A stretch of DNA of 64,000 nt from Spongiibacter tropicus DSM 19543. GTDB taxonomy: Bacteria > Pseudomonadota > Gammaproteobacteria > Pseudomonadales > Spongiibacteraceae. The DNA is taken from positions 1,430,463 to 1,494,462 of the forward strand of contig NZ_ATUS01000001.1 of the NCBI RefSeq assembly GCF_000420325.1, given 5' to 3'. Position numbers and translations under genes: made by a program. How positions within the stretch are numbered: position 1 is the first letter of the stretch; each line of letters opens with the position of its first letter. The notes under the pieces are model-generated. The model saw only the letters and a list, made by a program, of their open reading frames with translations, had not been told where the DNA came from and searched no databases. Shown here in pieces: positions 8,574 to 22,601 of this stretch.

Positions 8574-9641
8574 TCAGCGACGATGGTAGGCGGGGGACAG
8601 CTCTTTGACCGCTTCAATGAAGGCGCCCGCATGGACCGGGTCCACCTCTGGCGTAATGCCGTGGCCCAAGTTGAAAATATGGCCTTCACCCTCGCCAAAC
8701 TCCGCCAGAATCGTCGCCACTTCCTCGCGAATACGCTTGGGTGAGGCGCGCAGCATGGCCGGGTCCATATTGCCCTGCAGCGCCACTTTATCACCCACGC
8801 GGCGGCGCGCTAAGCCGACATCCGTCGTCCAATCGAGCCCCAGCGCATCAGCCCCGGTATCGGCCATCGCCTCCAACCATTGCCCACCGTTTTTGGTGAA
8901 AAGAATTGCAGGAACACGGCGACCATCGCGCTCTTTAATCAGACCGTCGACAATCTGCTTCATGTAGCGCAGGCTGAACTCGCGGTAGGCGCGATGCCCC
9001 AATGCACCACCCCAGGTATCGAAGATCTGTACCGCTTGAGCGCCGGCACGAATCTGGTCATTCAGGTAAGCGGTCACACTCTGCGCCAACTTATCCAGCA
9101 ATGCATGCATGGTCTCCGGCTCATCGAAAGCCAGCGCCTTACAGCGAGCGTGGTCTTTGGAGCCACCGCCTTCAACCATATAGGTGGCCAGCGTCCAAGG
9201 GCTGCCCGAGAAGCCGATCAACGGCACACGCCCGTTCAGAGCCGAGCGAATGGCACGCACCGCATCACAGACGTACGTAAGATCGTTCTCACCGTCAACA
9301 ACCGGCAGGGCTTCCACATCGGCCATGCTACGCACGGTCTTGCGAAAACGTGGGCCCTCACCGGTTTCAAAGTACAGACCAAGCCCCATGGCATCGGGAA
9401 TGGTAAGAATGTCAGAAAACAGAATTGCCGCATCCAGGGGGTAGCGTTCCAGCGGCTGAAGCGTCACTTCACAGGCCAGTTCGGTGTTTTTGCACAACGA
9501 CAGGAAGTCACCGGCTTTGGCGCGGCTGGCACGGTATTCGGGCAGGTAGCGGCCCGCCTGACGCATCATCCACACTGGCGTGTAGTCAACAGGCTGACGC
9601 AGCAGGGCTCGCAGGAAAGTATCGTTCTTCAATTCACTCAT
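8574..9641 (-). CDS. hemE: Uroporphyrinogen decarboxylase
   Basis: 355 residues, normal for the family. The enzyme converts uroporphyrinogen III to coproporphyrinogen III in cytoplasmic haem synthesis. The N-terminal signature [11 protein letters not shown] and the substrate-site Asp region [12 protein letters not shown] are present, as is the second signature [20 protein letters not shown]. The end [16 protein letters not shown] is typical. It is downstream of gltD on the same strand but separated from it by a terminator, so it probably has its own promoter in the gap. Confidence 0.97.
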   Translation of the reverse strand: MSELKNDTFLRALLRQPVDYTPVWMMRQAGRYLPEYRASRAKAGDFLSLCKNTELACEVTLQPLERYPLDAAILFSDILTIPDAMGLGLYFETGEGPRFRKTVRSMADVEALPVVDGENDLTYVCDAVRAIRSALNGRVPLIGFSGSPWTLATYMVEGGGSKDHARCKALAFDEPETMHALLDKLAQSVTAYLNDQIRAGAQAVQIFDTWGGALGHRAYREFSLRYMKQIVDGLIKERDGRRVPAILFTKNGGQWLEAMADTGADALGLDWTTDVGLARRRVGDKVALQGNMDPAMLRASPKRIREEVATILAEFGEGEGHIFNLGHGITPEVDPVHAGAFIEAVKELSPAYHRR

Positions 9642-9668
9642 GGACGCTCAACCTATTGCCAATATAAA

Positions 9669-9715
9669 AACGCCGGAACCACCGCCGGCACAGGTCCTGC
9701 GGTGATTCCGGCGTT
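9669..9715 (-). terminator. Intrinsic terminator after gltD
   Basis: A long hairpin (arms 9669-9685 and 9699-9715, ten outer base pairs plus an inner GC-rich block) is followed on the minus strand by a short T-run. It separates the gltBD unit from hemE. Confidence 0.8.
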
Positions 9716-9723
9716 CAAACACC

Positions 9724-11160
<1,437 letters not shown>

Positions 11161-11172
11161 CTACGCGACTGC

Positions 11173-14100
11173 TTATTCCGGACGCCGTCTGGTGGTTTCC
11201 AGCAGGCGGCTGAGGCTTGCTGCTTTGGGCTTGATCATCCAGAACTTAGCAATGTAGTCGTCGAAATTATCCAGCAGATGCTGTCCCCAGGCGCTGCCAG
11301 TCTCCGCCACAAACTCCTCAATATTGCCGCGCAGGTGCACGCGGTAGGCCTCCATGGCCTCAGAGGTAATACGACAGATTTCAACCAGTTCGCTGTTGTA
11401 GCGATCAACGAAGGTGTTTTCCATATCCAGGACGTAGGCAAAACCGCCAGTCATACCGGCACCGAAGTTCACCCCGGTATTGCCAAGTACGGTGATGTTG
11501 CCGCCGGTCATGTATTCACAGCAGTGGTCGCCGGCGCCCTCAATTACCGCGTGAGCACCGGAGTTACGCACCCCGAAACGCTCACCCGCGGTACCGGCAG
11601 CAAACAGCTTGCCTCCGGTCGCACCATACAGACAGGTGTTGCCGATAATGGAGGTTTCCTGGCTCTTGAAGGCACTGCCTTTAGGCGGGTAAATCACCAG
11701 CTTGCCGCCCGCCATGCCTTTGCCGACGTAGTCGTTGGCATCCCCTTCGAGGTGCATGTGCAAACCACCGGCATTCCAGACGCCAAAGCTCTGTCCGGCT
11801 GTTCCCGTCAGGCGCAACACAACCGGCGCAGCTTCCATTTCCAGGTTGCCGTGGCGCTTGGCGATTTCACCCGACAGGCGCGCGCCGATCGAGCGGTCAC
11901 AGTTGCCGACACGGAAGTGATATTCACCACCGGATTTGGCCTCGATCGCCGGCATAACCGCCGCCACCATTTCTTCGGCTTTTTCACCCTTGTCGAAGGG
12001 CTCATTCAGACTGACCTGACAAAACTCCGGCTGCCCTTCTGCCGCAGGATCTTTGAACAGAATCGGCGACAGGTCCAACAGACCCTGTTTATCAGTTTCA
12101 CCGGCTTTCTGAGCCAACAGGTCGGTACGCCCGATCAACTCTTCAATGCTGCGAACGCCGATTTTCGCCATCCACTCGCGGGTTTCCTCGGCCATGAAAC
12201 GGAAGAAGTTCATCACCATTTCCACGGTGCCGATGAAGTGGTCATCGCGCAGGCGCTCATCCTGCGTCGCCACCCCGGTGGCGCAGTTATTCAGGTGACA
12301 GATACGCAGGTATTTACAGCCCAGAGCGACCATCGGCGTAGTGCCAAACCCAAAACTCTCAGCGCCAAGGATGGCGGCTTTCACGACATCTAGGCCGGTC
12401 TTCAGACCACCATCGGTCTGAACGCGCACCTTGCCTCGCAGGCCATTGCCGCGCAGGGTCTGCTGCGCTTCAGAAAGGCCCAGCTCCCAAGGCGAACCCG
12501 CATAGCGGATAGAAGTCAGCGGGCTGGCAGCCGTCCCACCGTCGTAACCGGAAATAGTAATGAGATCGGCATAGGCTTTTGCCACACCAGCGGCAATCGT
12601 GCCGACACCAGGCTCAGACACCAGTTTGACGGATACCAGTGCGTCAGGGTTGACCTGCTTGAGGTCAAAAATGAGCTGAGCCAGATCTTCGATCGAGTAA
12701 ATATCGTGATGCGGCGGCGGCGAAATCAGTGTCACGCCTGGAACGGAGTAACGCAGACGCGCAATCAGCGCATTGACTTTACCACCGGGTAGCTGACCAC
12801 CCTCACCGGGCTTGGCACCCTGTGCGACTTTGATCTGCAGCACCTCTGCATTCACCAGATAATGCGGCGTCACACCAAAGCGCCCGGAAGCGATCTGCTT
12901 GATTTTGGAGACGCGCTCAGTACCGTAACGGGCGGGGTCTTCCCCTCCCTCACCGGAGTTCGAACGCGCGCCCAAGCGGTTCATTGCGGTTGCCAGCGCC
13001 TCGTGAGCCTCGGGGCTCAGTGCACCCAGCGACATCCCCGCTGAGTCGAAGCGGCTCAGGATGCTCTCGGCAGACTCCACTTCGTCCAGCGGAATCGGCG
13101 CAGCCTTATCACTGAAATCCAGCAGATCTCGCAGCGTGGCAACGGGACGCTGATTTACCAGATCGGCATATTTCTTCCACAGCGCGTAGTCGCCGGTTTT
13201 GACCGCCTGTTGCAGACTCATCACCACATCGGGATTAAAGGCGTGGTATTCCTTACCGTGCACATACTTCAGCAGACCGCCCTGATCCAGCGGCTTGCGG
13301 GGCAGCCACGCCAAGGTCGCCAAGGCTTCCTGGTCGTTCTGCAGTTGCTCGAAGCTGACACCGGCAATACGGCTGGCGACGCCACTGAAGCAGGTATTGA
13401 CCACGTCGTCATCCAGGCCGATCGCCTCAAACAGCTGGGCGCCACGGTAGGACGAAATGGAGGAGATCCCCATTTTCGACATGATTTTCAGCAGGCCTTT
13501 GTTGATGCCTTTAACGTAGTTGCCCCAGGTGGTTTGCTCGTCACCCAGAATTTCGCCGCAAGCCAGCATATCGCTGAGTACCGCAAAGGACATGTAGGGG
13601 TAAACCGCCGTCGCACCGAAGCCAAACAGACAGGCCATCTGATGAGAGTCGCGGGCAGTGCCGCTCTCGATCACCAGGTTGGCACTGCAGCGCAGCCCCT
13701 GCTTGATCAGGTGGTGATGCACGGCACCGGTGGCCAGCAGGCTGTGGACCGACAGCAGGCCGGGCTCCAGCTTGCGATCACTGAGGATCAGAATGACCTT
13801 GCCACTGCGCACCGCCTCTTCAGCCGCGGTGGCGACATCGGCCACGGCCTGCTTCAGGCTTTTCTGTGAGGGATCATAGCTGAGATCGATCAGCGCCTTG
13901 GGATAACGCGGAGAGTCTACCCCCATCAGGCGGTCGTATTTATCGGGCGACAGCACCGGGCTGCTCAGAATCAGTCGATCGGCGTGGTCGGCGGTCTGCT
14001 CGAACACATTCTGTTCGGCACCCAGCAGGGTTTCCAAACTCATGACGATCGACTCACGCAGTGGGTCGATCGGCGGATTGGTCACCTGAGCAAATTTCTG

Positions 14101-15621
14101 CCGGAAGTAGTCATAAAGTGAGCGCTGACTGCGCGACAGCACAGCCATCGGCGTGTCATCACCCATCGAGCCAACAGCTTCGTTACCGCTGTCTGCCAGC
14201 GGAGACAGTACCTGCTCGCGCTCTTCAAAGCTGACCTGGAAGTACTTCTGCAGTGCCTTGAGCGGCTCACCTTCAGGCAGCGCCGGGCGGTTGCCCTCAC
14301 CGAGTTGGTCCTGAAGGCGGTTGGCGTTTTCACGCAACCACTGTTTGTAGGGGTGGGCGGCCTTGAGGCGCTCATCAACGTCTTTGGTGTGTAGAACTTC
14401 ACCCGTCTCGGTATCGACCACCAGAATCTGGCCGGGACCAACGCGTCCCTTGGCAACTACTTGATCCGGCTGGTAGCCATAGGTACCAATTTCCGATGCC
14501 ACGGTGATCAGACCATCTTTGGTAATTACCCAGCGAGAGGGACGGAGGCCGTTGCGGTCCAACATACACACCGCATAACGGCCGTCGGTCATAACCAGAC
14601 CGGCCGGGCCATCCCACGGCTCCATATGCATAGAGTTGTATTCGTAGAACGCCTTCAGATCGGCATCCATATGTTCGATGTTCTGCCACGCTGGCGGCAC
14701 CAGCATGCGCACGGCTCGGAACAGGTCCATGCCACCGGCAACCAGAAGCTCCAGCATATTATCCAGGCTGGAAGAGTCGGAGCCAGTGCGGTTAACCAGC
14801 GGCGCCAGCTCTTCGACATTCGGGATGCGCGGGCTGCTAAAGTTCTTGGTACGCGCTTCCGCCCAGTTGCGGTTCCCCTCAACCGTATTAATCTCACCGT
14901 TGTGCGCCAGCATGCGGAAAGGCTGGGCCAGCGGCCAGCGCGGCATAGTATTGGTGGAGAAGCGCTGGTGGAAAACGCAGATAGCCGTTTCCAGCTCGGG
15001 GTTAGCGAGATCCAGGTAAAAATGTGGCAAATCGACGGGCATCACCAGCCCTTTGTACGACACCACATCTGCCGACAGGCTACAAATGTAGAACTCGCTG
15101 TCATCCGCCAGCGCAATTTCCACCTGACGGCGCACCACAAAGAGCTTTGTGGTCAATTCTTGTGCAGACAGACCTTCAACGTTGATAAAGAGCTGCTCAA
15201 TGCGCGGCAGACTGGCCAGAGCGATTTCCCCGCAAACCGAGGCATCGACCGGCACCTCACGCCAACCCGCCAGTTGCAGGCCGTTGTCGGCAAGCACGCC
15301 CGCCACCGCTTCACGTGCGCTGGCGGCTTTTGCCTCATCCTGGCTCAGAAAAATCTGACCGATACCGTACAGCTCACTGAGCTCGCCACCGAAAGCGTCT
15401 TTCGCCACCTTGCGCAGAAACGCATCCGGCTTTTTCAGCAATAAACCGCAGCCATCACCTGTTTTTCCGTCTGCCGCGATCCCCCCGCGGTGAGTCATGC
15501 AGGTCAGCGATTCGATGGCGGTCGCCAACAGTTCGTGACTCGCTTTGCCCTGCATATGGGCAATCAGTCCAAAACCGCAGTTGTCGCGCACATCTTCAGG
15601 TCTGTACAGGCCTGTACTCAT
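11173..15621 (-). CDS. gltB: Glutamate synthase (NADPH) large subunit
   Basis: 1482 residues from the ATG of [18 protein letters not shown], preceded by GAGAG; an upstream in-frame start at 15741 would add 40 unrelated residues. Cys15 becomes the N-terminal nucleophile of the class II glutaminase domain after propeptide removal. Domains in order: glutaminase (15 to about 420), central domain, FMN-binding synthase barrel (about 800-1180) with the 3Fe-4S motif [12 protein letters not shown], and the C-terminal beta-helix with GxGxG-type repeats ([33 protein letters not shown]). It makes two glutamates from glutamine and 2-oxoglutarate. Its promoter is visible upstream. Confidence 0.97.
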   Translation of the reverse strand: MSTGLYRPEDVRDNCGFGLIAHMQGKASHELLATAIESLTCMTHRGGIAADGKTGDGCGLLLKKPDAFLRKVAKDAFGGELSELYGIGQIFLSQDEAKAASAREAVAGVLADNGLQLAGWREVPVDASVCGEIALASLPRIEQLFINVEGLSAQELTTKLFVVRRQVEIALADDSEFYICSLSADVVSYKGLVMPVDLPHFYLDLANPELETAICVFHQRFSTNTMPRWPLAQPFRMLAHNGEINTVEGNRNWAEARTKNFSSPRIPNVEELAPLVNRTGSDSSSLDNMLELLVAGGMDLFRAVRMLVPPAWQNIEHMDADLKAFYEYNSMHMEPWDGPAGLVMTDGRYAVCMLDRNGLRPSRWVITKDGLITVASEIGTYGYQPDQVVAKGRVGPGQILVVDTETGEVLHTKDVDERLKAAHPYKQWLRENANRLQDQLGEGNRPALPEGEPLKALQKYFQVSFEEREQVLSPLADSGNEAVGSMGDDTPMAVLSRSQRSLYDYFRQKFAQVTNPPIDPLRESIVMSLETLLGAEQNVFEQTADHADRLILSSPVLSPDKYDRLMGVDSPRYPKALIDLSYDPSQKSLKQAVADVATAAEEAVRSGKVILILSDRKLEPGLLSVHSLLATGAVHHHLIKQGLRCSANLVIESGTARDSHQMACLFGFGATAVYPYMSFAVLSDMLACGEILGDEQTTWGNYVKGINKGLLKIMSKMGISSISSYRGAQLFEAIGLDDDVVNTCFSGVASRIAGVSFEQLQNDQEALATLAWLPRKPLDQGGLLKYVHGKEYHAFNPDVVMSLQQAVKTGDYALWKKYADLVNQRPVATLRDLLDFSDKAAPIPLDEVESAESILSRFDSAGMSLGALSPEAHEALATAMNRLGARSNSGEGGEDPARYGTERVSKIKQIASGRFGVTPHYLVNAEVLQIKVAQGAKPGEGGQLPGGKVNALIARLRYSVPGVTLISPPPHHDIYSIEDLAQLIFDLKQVNPDALVSVKLVSEPGVGTIAAGVAKAYADLITISGYDGGTAASPLTSIRYAGSPWELGLSEAQQTLRGNGLRGKVRVQTDGGLKTGLDVVKAAILGAESFGFGTTPMVALGCKYLRICHLNNCATGVATQDERLRDDHFIGTVEMVMNFFRFMAEETREWMAKIGVRSIEELIGRTDLLAQKAGETDKQGLLDLSPILFKDPAAEGQPEFCQVSLNEPFDKGEKAEEMVAAVMPAIEAKSGGEYHFRVGNCDRSIGARLSGEIAKRHGNLEMEAAPVVLRLTGTAGQSFGVWNAGGLHMHLEGDANDYVGKGMAGGKLVIYPPKGSAFKSQETSIIGNTCLYGATGGKLFAAGTAGERFGVRNSGAHAVIEGAGDHCCEYMTGGNITVLGNTGVNFGAGMTGGFAYVLDMENTFVDRYNSELVEICRITSEAMEAYRVHLRGNIEEFVAETGSAWGQHLLDNFDDYIAKFWMIKPKAASLSRLLETTRRRPE

Positions 15622-15712
15622 AAAACGACTCTCACAAAAAATACAAGAAAAACAAGCAGATAGCCGAAATGACTGTTCGGGACGCTGTTCCGTACCCGAA
15701 AAAAGGAGGGAC

Positions 15713-15741
15713 ATTCTACACGTATGCGGCAAACCCGACAA
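15713..15741 (-). promoter_or_regulatory. Sigma70-type promoter for gltBD
   Basis: On the minus strand TTGTCG (15736-15741) is 17 bases from TAGAAT (15713-15718). The transcript would have a leader of about 85 bases that includes a hairpin (TTCGGG against CCCGAA, about 15677-15701) before the gltB ATG. Confidence 0.65.
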
Positions 15742-15775
15742 ACGCCGGGCAGTTTCCGCTCAAACTTTAAGCAAT

Positions 15776-16864
15776 TTATGCGGTGATGCCGGCAGAAATC
15801 AGTACCTTAGAGATCTGCTCAACTGACGCCTGGTCACTGACGACCGCCTGCCCAAGCCCCTCCAGCAACACTAGACGCAGCCGCCCATCAATCACTTTTT
15901 TGTCCCGCCCCATCAGTTGCAGGAATTGGTCCACATTCATGCTTGGCGGCGGCACAAGAGGCAGGCCGGCGCGCTGCATCAACACATCTGCCCGTTTCCA
16001 GATGCTTTCATCCAACCACCCCAGCTCGACCGACAGCGCCAGCGCCAGGGACATACCGGCTGCTACCGCCTCACCATGCAACCAACTGCCGTAGCCCTCA
16101 GCGGTTTCAATGGCATGCCCAAAGGTGTGCCCCAAATTAAGGATAGCGCGACGCCCACCCTCTCTCTCGTCCTCAGCAACCACTTTCGCCTTGTTGACGC
16201 AGGAGCGATACACAGCCTCCGCCAGAACATCGCCGTCACGCGCCATCAGCGCATCGACGTTATTTTCCAACCATTCAAAAAACGGCGCATCGCAAATCAG
16301 TCCGTATTTGATGACTTCTGCGACGCCTGCCGCATACTCTCGGCGCGGCAGAGTATCCAGCAAGCTCAGGTCCGCCAGAACACAGGCCGGCTGATGAAAC
16401 GCACCGATCATATTTTTCCCGAGCGGGTGGTTTACGCCAGTTTTACCGCCAACGGATGAATCCACCATCGCCAGCAACGTGGTGGGCAACTGAACAAACG
16501 CTACGCCGCGCTGGTAGCAGGCCGCCGCAAAGCCACACATATCACCCACAACACCGCCACCCAAGGCAATCAGAGTGGTGCTGCGGTTATGATTCTTCTC
16601 CAGCAGGGTGTCGAACACCCGTGAAGCGACCTCCAGGGTCTTGTGAGATTCGCCATCAGGCAAGATCACCTCGGCAAGCTGCTTATCGCCTAGTCCGGCC
16701 CTAACCCGATCGAGGTACAGCGGTGCAACGCGATCATTGCTGACAATACAAGCCTGGTGCCCTCGCACAAAGGATTGCCATGCGAGGGCACTCGCGCCAA
16801 GAAGATCGCGACCAATAAAAATCGGGTAGCTGCGCTCACCCAGGCTGACCTGGAGCTCTTTCAT
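15776..16864 (-). CDS. aroB: 3-dehydroquinate synthase
   Basis: 362 residues; second step of the shikimate pathway, cytoplasmic, NAD- and metal-dependent. The NAD-binding [14 protein letters not shown] motif, the [20 protein letters not shown] signature and the metal-ligand histidines in [12 protein letters not shown] and [10 protein letters not shown] are all visible. The ribosome binding site is weak. It follows aroK by 56 bases; the aroK-aroB pair downstream of pilQ is the standard gammaproteobacterial order. The SPOR-domain gene (damX) often found after aroB is absent here. Confidence 0.97.
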   Translation of the reverse strand: MKELQVSLGERSYPIFIGRDLLGASALAWQSFVRGHQACIVSNDRVAPLYLDRVRAGLGDKQLAEVILPDGESHKTLEVASRVFDTLLEKNHNRSTTLIALGGGVVGDMCGFAAACYQRGVAFVQLPTTLLAMVDSSVGGKTGVNHPLGKNMIGAFHQPACVLADLSLLDTLPRREYAAGVAEVIKYGLICDAPFFEWLENNVDALMARDGDVLAEAVYRSCVNKAKVVAEDEREGGRRAILNLGHTFGHAIETAEGYGSWLHGEAVAAGMSLALALSVELGWLDESIWKRADVLMQRAGLPLVPPPSMNVDQFLQLMGRDKKVIDGRLRLVLLEGLGQAVVSDQASVEQISKVLISAGITA

Positions 16865-16920
16865 GATGTGTGTCCGACGTGAGTACTTGGGAAGTAGGGC
16901 CGAGCGGCCCAGTATAACAG

Positions 16921-17451
16921 TTACGCAGTCAGACCGTCGCTGCGTAACTGGCTGACCAAATCCTGCACCACAGATTTGGGGCTGCGGTGGTCCGTCGCAA
17001 TGCGATAGTCCGCCAGCTCAAGATAAAGAGGCTCTCGCTCAGCCATGAGGCGGCGCAGCGTCTCTTCAGGATTGCCTTGTTGCAAGAGCGGACGCTTGCG
17101 ATCTTTCGCTGTGCGGCGGATTTGCTCCTCAACGGAAGTGCACAGGTAGACAACCCGGCCCTTCTCCGCCATCAGCCTGCGGTTTTCATCGCGCAACACT
17201 GCGCCACCACCAGTAGATACAACCGCGCCACCCACTTCACTCAGTGACTGCAACATCAAGGCTTCGCGATCCCGGAAGCCCTGCTCCCCTTCCATATCAA
17301 ATATCCAGGGGATATCAACACCACTGCGCTCTTCGATCTCGCGATCGACATCGTGAAATTCAAGGCGGAGAGTATCTGCAAGCAGGCGGCCGATGGTGCT
17401 TTTTCCCGCGCCCATCGGCCCGACCAGATAAATTAAATCGTTGTTTCGCAT
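16921..17451 (-). CDS. aroK: Shikimate kinase
   Basis: 176 residues. It phosphorylates shikimate with ATP. The Walker A motif is [11 protein letters not shown] (residues 12-22), the shikimate-binding Asp/Arg pair is in [13 protein letters not shown] and FRDREA, and the GG pair is in [10 protein letters not shown]. The lid carries [11 protein letters not shown]. It starts seven bases after the pilQ stop codon, so it is probably co-transcribed with the pil operon. Confidence 0.96.
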   Translation of the reverse strand: MRNNDLIYLVGPMGAGKSTIGRLLADTLRLEFHDVDREIEERSGVDIPWIFDMEGEQGFRDREALMLQSLSEVGGAVVSTGGGAVLRDENRRLMAEKGRVVYLCTSVEEQIRRTAKDRKRPLLQQGNPEETLRRLMAEREPLYLELADYRIATDHRSPKSVVQDLVSQLRSDGLTA

Positions 17452-17458
17452 TGCCCCA

Positions 17459-19633
17459 TCAATCTATCAGGCTGTCCGCAAGAATGCGTGGGGTGATGAA
17501 AATCAATGTTTCCTGCTTCTCGCGCGTCACATTGGTGCTCTTGAACAGGTGCCCAATAAACGGAATATCGCCCAGCAGCGGCACCTTGCTCTCGCTTTCA
17601 ATGTCCACCTGATCGTACACACCACCCAGCACCACAGTTTCGCCATTGCTGACAAGCACACGTGTTTGCAGCTCAGTAGTATCAATGGTCGGCACCTGCC
17701 CACCAAGCCCGGTAGCAATGACCAGCTCACCAACAGTGTCCTGATTAATAATCAAGTCCATAATGATGCGGTCATCGGGTGTAATAATCGGCGTCACATC
17801 CAATTTAAGCACTGCCTCTTTGAACTCTATAGTTGTTTCACCGTTGGCAGAACTCTCGGGATAGGGAATTTCTGTACCCGACTTGATAATCGCCGGCTCT
17901 TTGTCGCCAGTCACAATCCGTGGCTGTGACACAATCTCTCCGCGCCCCTTAGACTCCAACGCTGAGAGTTCAAGGTTCAGCAATACATCAGAGCCAATAT
18001 AGCCGAGCGCGAAACTGCCGGCCGCCCCCTGAACACCGAGATCAGTGACCAAGCCCGGCACCGCCGTATAGGTACTGGAGCCGGCAGCCAACGCACTTAG
18101 GTAATTCGACTGCGTGGCCTGATCGCTCTCAAGGTCACCATTGACCGAAAATATCTCGTTACCATTCTGCTTGACGTAAGCCCCTCCCCAGCGCACACCC
18201 AACTGGCGATCAAAATCAGAAGAGGCCCGCACAATTCGCGCTTCTATTTGCACCTGACGCACCGGCACATCAATCAGCGCAACGAGCCGCCGAAACTCCT
18301 CCAGGCGCTCAGCCGTCTCGGTAATCAGCAGGGAATTGGTACGCTCATCAACAATGACACTGCCGCGCGGAGACAAAATACTCTTGGTCGCCTGGCCATC
18401 ATCCCCGCCGTCACTCTTAGGCTTGAACAACTTGAACAGCTCTGCTGCATCGGCATAGCGGATACGAATGTATTCACTCTGCAGCGGCGCCAACTCTTCA
18501 ACCTGCTTCTGGGCCTCAATCTGCTGACGCTCCCGCTCGGCAATCTCTGCAGCCGGCGCCACCATCAACACATTGCCAACCTGACGCTTATCGAGACCCT
18601 TGGTCTTCAACACCAGATCAAGCGCCTGATCCCAAGGCACGTTCTGCAATCGCAAGGTGATATTGCCCTTTACAGTATCACTGGCCACCAGGTTCAGTTC
18701 CGTGAAATCAGCAATCAACTGCAGTACCGAGCGCACCTCGATGTCCTGAAAGTTCAGCGAGAGCTTTTCACCGACGTAGGTAAATTCTTTACGGCGCTCC
18801 TCGACCTCTTCACGCGTGAGCGGTTTCACACTCACCACGTACTCGGTGTCAGTCTGGTAGGCCAGATAATCATATTCACCACTGGCTTCCAGCGATAGCT
18901 TGGCACCACTTTCCCCCATGCGCGCATTGATCATTTTCACCGGAGTGGCAAAATCCGCCACGTCAAATTTGCGCTGCAGACTTTTGGGCAAAGCGACATC
19001 AGCGAAATCGATCTTGATCCGAGGGCCTTCAACAAATACGTTGATGTCAGCCTTATCGTCTGCGAGCTTGATCAGCAGACGTCCCTCACCCTTGTCTCCG
19101 CGCCGGAAATCCAAGTCGGTAATACGGTTGCCCGTCGGGGCAACCTTATTTTCTGCCATTGAAAGAACGGGGTTGTTGTACTTCTCCTTCAGGTAAGCCT
19201 TGCTGCCGCCGCCACCAACAGCAACGACAAGCTCGTTGCCCTCGACACGGGTTTCATAGCTCGCCAAACGCACTAGGTTAAGCACCACTCGAGTGCGCCC
19301 ACGTCCCTCCAGCACTACCGCACTGCTCGCATTGTCGTAGGACAACGGGAATTTTTTCTGGGGAAGTTTATTTTCAACACCGACCAAGTCCAACGCGATA
19401 CGCGCAGGCTTTTCAATGCTATACCCCTTGACCTCTGGCGCCGCGCCCTCAAATTGGAATCGCGCCTCGAAACGGCCGCCCTCAAGTGCATTGAACTCCA
19501 CATTGGTCAGGATGCTGGCCTGAGCCGCCAACGAGAGAAGCAGCGATCCGGCTAGCAGCAGGCCGCGCGTCAGCAAAGCTCTGCCGTGGCGGTGCCAGGC
19601 CGCCAGATGGGGCTTACGCATGGTGGTATTCAT
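17459..19633 (-). CDS. pilQ: Type IV pilus secretin PilQ
   Basis: 724 residues with a signal peptide (long basic n-region, [15 protein letters not shown]). It forms the outer-membrane pore through which type IVa pili emerge. Domains in order: two AMIN peptidoglycan-binding domains (about 38-130 and 165-255), an STN/N0 domain ([20 protein letters not shown]), a secretin N1 domain ([15 protein letters not shown]) and the secretin barrel, ending with [18 protein letters not shown], the classical secretin signature. The last gene of pilMNOPQ, it reads on into aroK. Confidence 0.96.
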   Translation of the reverse strand: MNTTMRKPHLAAWHRHGRALLTRGLLLAGSLLLSLAAQASILTNVEFNALEGGRFEARFQFEGAAPEVKGYSIEKPARIALDLVGVENKLPQKKFPLSYDNASSAVVLEGRGRTRVVLNLVRLASYETRVEGNELVVAVGGGGSKAYLKEKYNNPVLSMAENKVAPTGNRITDLDFRRGDKGEGRLLIKLADDKADINVFVEGPRIKIDFADVALPKSLQRKFDVADFATPVKMINARMGESGAKLSLEASGEYDYLAYQTDTEYVVSVKPLTREEVEERRKEFTYVGEKLSLNFQDIEVRSVLQLIADFTELNLVASDTVKGNITLRLQNVPWDQALDLVLKTKGLDKRQVGNVLMVAPAAEIAERERQQIEAQKQVEELAPLQSEYIRIRYADAAELFKLFKPKSDGGDDGQATKSILSPRGSVIVDERTNSLLITETAERLEEFRRLVALIDVPVRQVQIEARIVRASSDFDRQLGVRWGGAYVKQNGNEIFSVNGDLESDQATQSNYLSALAAGSSTYTAVPGLVTDLGVQGAAGSFALGYIGSDVLLNLELSALESKGRGEIVSQPRIVTGDKEPAIIKSGTEIPYPESSANGETTIEFKEAVLKLDVTPIITPDDRIIMDLIINQDTVGELVIATGLGGQVPTIDTTELQTRVLVSNGETVVLGGVYDQVDIESESKVPLLGDIPFIGHLFKSTNVTREKQETLIFITPRILADSLID

Positions 19634-19656
19634 TGATGTCTCCGCCTCTCAAATTC

Positions 19657-20178
19657 TCATTTGCCGCTGCTCAGTTCCAGCGAGCGGGGGCGCTCAACCC
19701 AGCCTTCTCCACCCGTGGAAACAATCTCGACAACCGATACATGGTTGCCACCAACGTCAATAATTTTGCCGTGATTTCGGCCTATATAATTACGCTCGCG
19801 CACACGGTGAACCGCACCATCCGGCGCTTTAATCAGCGCCCAAAGCACATTGTTCAACTTCACCGTCCCCACCATTTTCAAAGAATCAATGGAGAATGAC
19901 TCCAGGTATTCCCGCTCCCGACTCATATCGGGCTTGACTGAAGAAGACGCCTCCAGCCTGGCGATTTCCTTAACATCAACCGGCTTAGTAAACGGGCTAC
20001 GCAACCCTGACGCCGTGTAGGTAAACGCACGGTAAGCCTTGAGCGCAGGAATTGGCGCAATGGTGCCGCTCGGCGACGAGCGCTTTTCTGCAATGAAAGC
20101 ATCAAGATCAGCGTAGCGGCCACTGCCACTACAGGCCGCCAGAACCAAACTGAGAAGGGGCAGCAAAATGCGCTTCAT
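19657..20178 (-). CDS. pilP: Type IV pilus lipoprotein PilP
   Basis: 173 residues. MKRILLPLLSLVLAAC carries the lipobox for inner-membrane anchoring. The C-terminal beta domain (LESFSIDSLKMVGTVKLNN, then GAVHRVRERNYIGRNHGKI) is the PilP fold that links PilNO to the periplasmic N-domains of PilQ. The start overlaps the pilO stop by one base, indicating translational coupling. Confidence 0.95.
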   Translation of the reverse strand: MKRILLPLLSLVLAACSGSGRYADLDAFIAEKRSSPSGTIAPIPALKAYRAFTYTASGLRSPFTKPVDVKEIARLEASSSVKPDMSREREYLESFSIDSLKMVGTVKLNNVLWALIKAPDGAVHRVRERNYIGRNHGKIIDVGGNHVSVVEIVSTGGEGWVERPRSLELSSGK

Positions 20179-20801
20179 CAGGACCCTCCCTCGACTTCTT
20201 TATAGCGGTAAGTTTTGGCGGTAATCGACATTTGCTGACTGGTCAGGTCCTTACTGCTTTTAATCTTATAATCGTGCAAGGTCACAATTCGGGGCAGGCT
20301 GGCAATACCGCTCACAAATGCCGCAAGGTCGTGGTACGTCCCTTCCACTTCAATAGCAATAGGCAGCTCGATATAGAACTCCTGCGCGCGCTCGGGCTGT
20401 AACTTGATACTGGAAATTTCCAAGCCATTGTCGATGGCCTTTTCCGTCATATCTTCCAACAGGCCCGGCACCTCTGTATCTGCAGGCAGCTGCCCTAACA
20501 GAATACCAAAGCTCTCTTCCATCTCCGCCATCTGCTTCTTTAACGGCTCTAATTTGGCGGCCTTGAACGCTTTTTTCTCAAATTCGCTTTTCAGCTGGAC
20601 TTCTTTGGCCTCAGCCGCTGCCAACTCCTTTCGCAGGTCAGCAACCACGTAGAAGTAGCCTGCTGTCAGCACCACTGCAAAGGCAATTGCCCACAACGCC
20701 GCACGAACCAGCACCGGCCAGGCGCCGATATTGCCCTCGTTGAGGTCGTTAAAATCAAACTGTTTGACTTCGTCCAGCCACTCTTGCCAAGCCACAGCCA
20801 T
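20178..20801 (-). CDS. pilO: Type IV pilus alignment protein PilO
   Basis: 207 residues. One transmembrane segment (residues about 30-52, LVRAALWAIAFAVVLTAGYF) is followed by a coiled coil (DLRKELAAAEAKEVQLKSEF) and a ferredoxin-like periplasmic domain (EISSIKLQPERAQEFYIELP, VEGTYHDLAAFVSGIASLP). It dimerises with PilN. It starts three bases after pilN. Confidence 0.95.
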   Translation of the reverse strand: MAVAWQEWLDEVKQFDFNDLNEGNIGAWPVLVRAALWAIAFAVVLTAGYFYVVADLRKELAAAEAKEVQLKSEFEKKAFKAAKLEPLKKQMAEMEESFGILLGQLPADTEVPGLLEDMTEKAIDNGLEISSIKLQPERAQEFYIELPIAIEVEGTYHDLAAFVSGIASLPRIVTLHDYKIKSSKDLTSQQMSITAKTYRYKEVEGGS

Positions 20802-20804
20802 CTC

Positions 20805-21364
20805 CTACTTTTCGCTCTCAGGCGACGGTGCGCTGATGCGGAAGCTCAGCTTAAAGTTACTGGCTTGCTCGCCGTATTGCTCTGCGGCTTTGACAGCCGT
20901 CAGGTTCGGCTCAGAAAACCAATCCGAGGCGTCCAGCTTTCGCATCAGGCTAGATACCCGGTTGTTCGACTCAGCGATACCTTCCACATCAATCCTGTCA
21001 CCAGAGCGAACCACTGATGTAAAGAACAAGCCATCCGGCAAAGTACGCACCATCTCATCGAAAACACGCACAATCAGCGGGCGAGTCCCCTGAAGGCTCT
21101 GAATAATATTCATGCGATCCAGTAGTTGTTGACGGCGGGTCTCCAGGTCCTGAATCTCGGCAACCTCTTTATTGATCGTGCGGATATGCCCCTGAAGATA
21201 ATTATTTCGCCCTTCCTGATTACTGATCGCACCGTTCACGATACTCATTGCCAACATGACCATGAGCACCGCCAGCACAACAACGCCGCCGAGCACAACG
21301 AGAAACTGTTTCTGAATCTGCTGACGCCGGGCTTCACGCCAGGGGAGGAGGTTGATATTGGCCA

Positions 21365-21365
<1 letters not shown>
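20805..21365 (-). CDS. pilN: Type IV pilus alignment protein PilN
   Basis: 186 residues. The N-terminal MANINLLPWREARRQQ is the invariant PilN motif that docks in the groove of PilM. A single transmembrane helix (about 21-44) and a coiled coil follow, then a ferredoxin-like periplasmic domain. The start codon overlaps the end of pilM by one base. Confidence 0.96.
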
Positions 21366-22459
<1,094 letters not shown>

Positions 22460-22483
22460 TTAGCGCGAGTTTTTACATGGAAG

Positions 22484-22512
22484 ATTAAATACCAGTGTAT
22501 ACCATTGCGCAA
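22484..22512 (-). promoter_or_regulatory. Candidate promoter of the pilMNOPQ operon
   Basis: On the minus strand TTGCGC (22507-22512) stands 17 bases from TTTAAT (22484-22489), about 50 bases before the pilM ATG. The region 22433-22601 between pilM and ponA is AT-richer than its surroundings and must also hold the ponA promoter, which I cannot place with confidence. Confidence 0.5.
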
Positions 22513-22601
22513 ATAGTTATGAAAAAAATACCCCGATAATTTCACAGATTTCGGTATCCTAGTCGCGCATTCGTAACGCTATTTGGCATAACTGGGAAAT
22601 T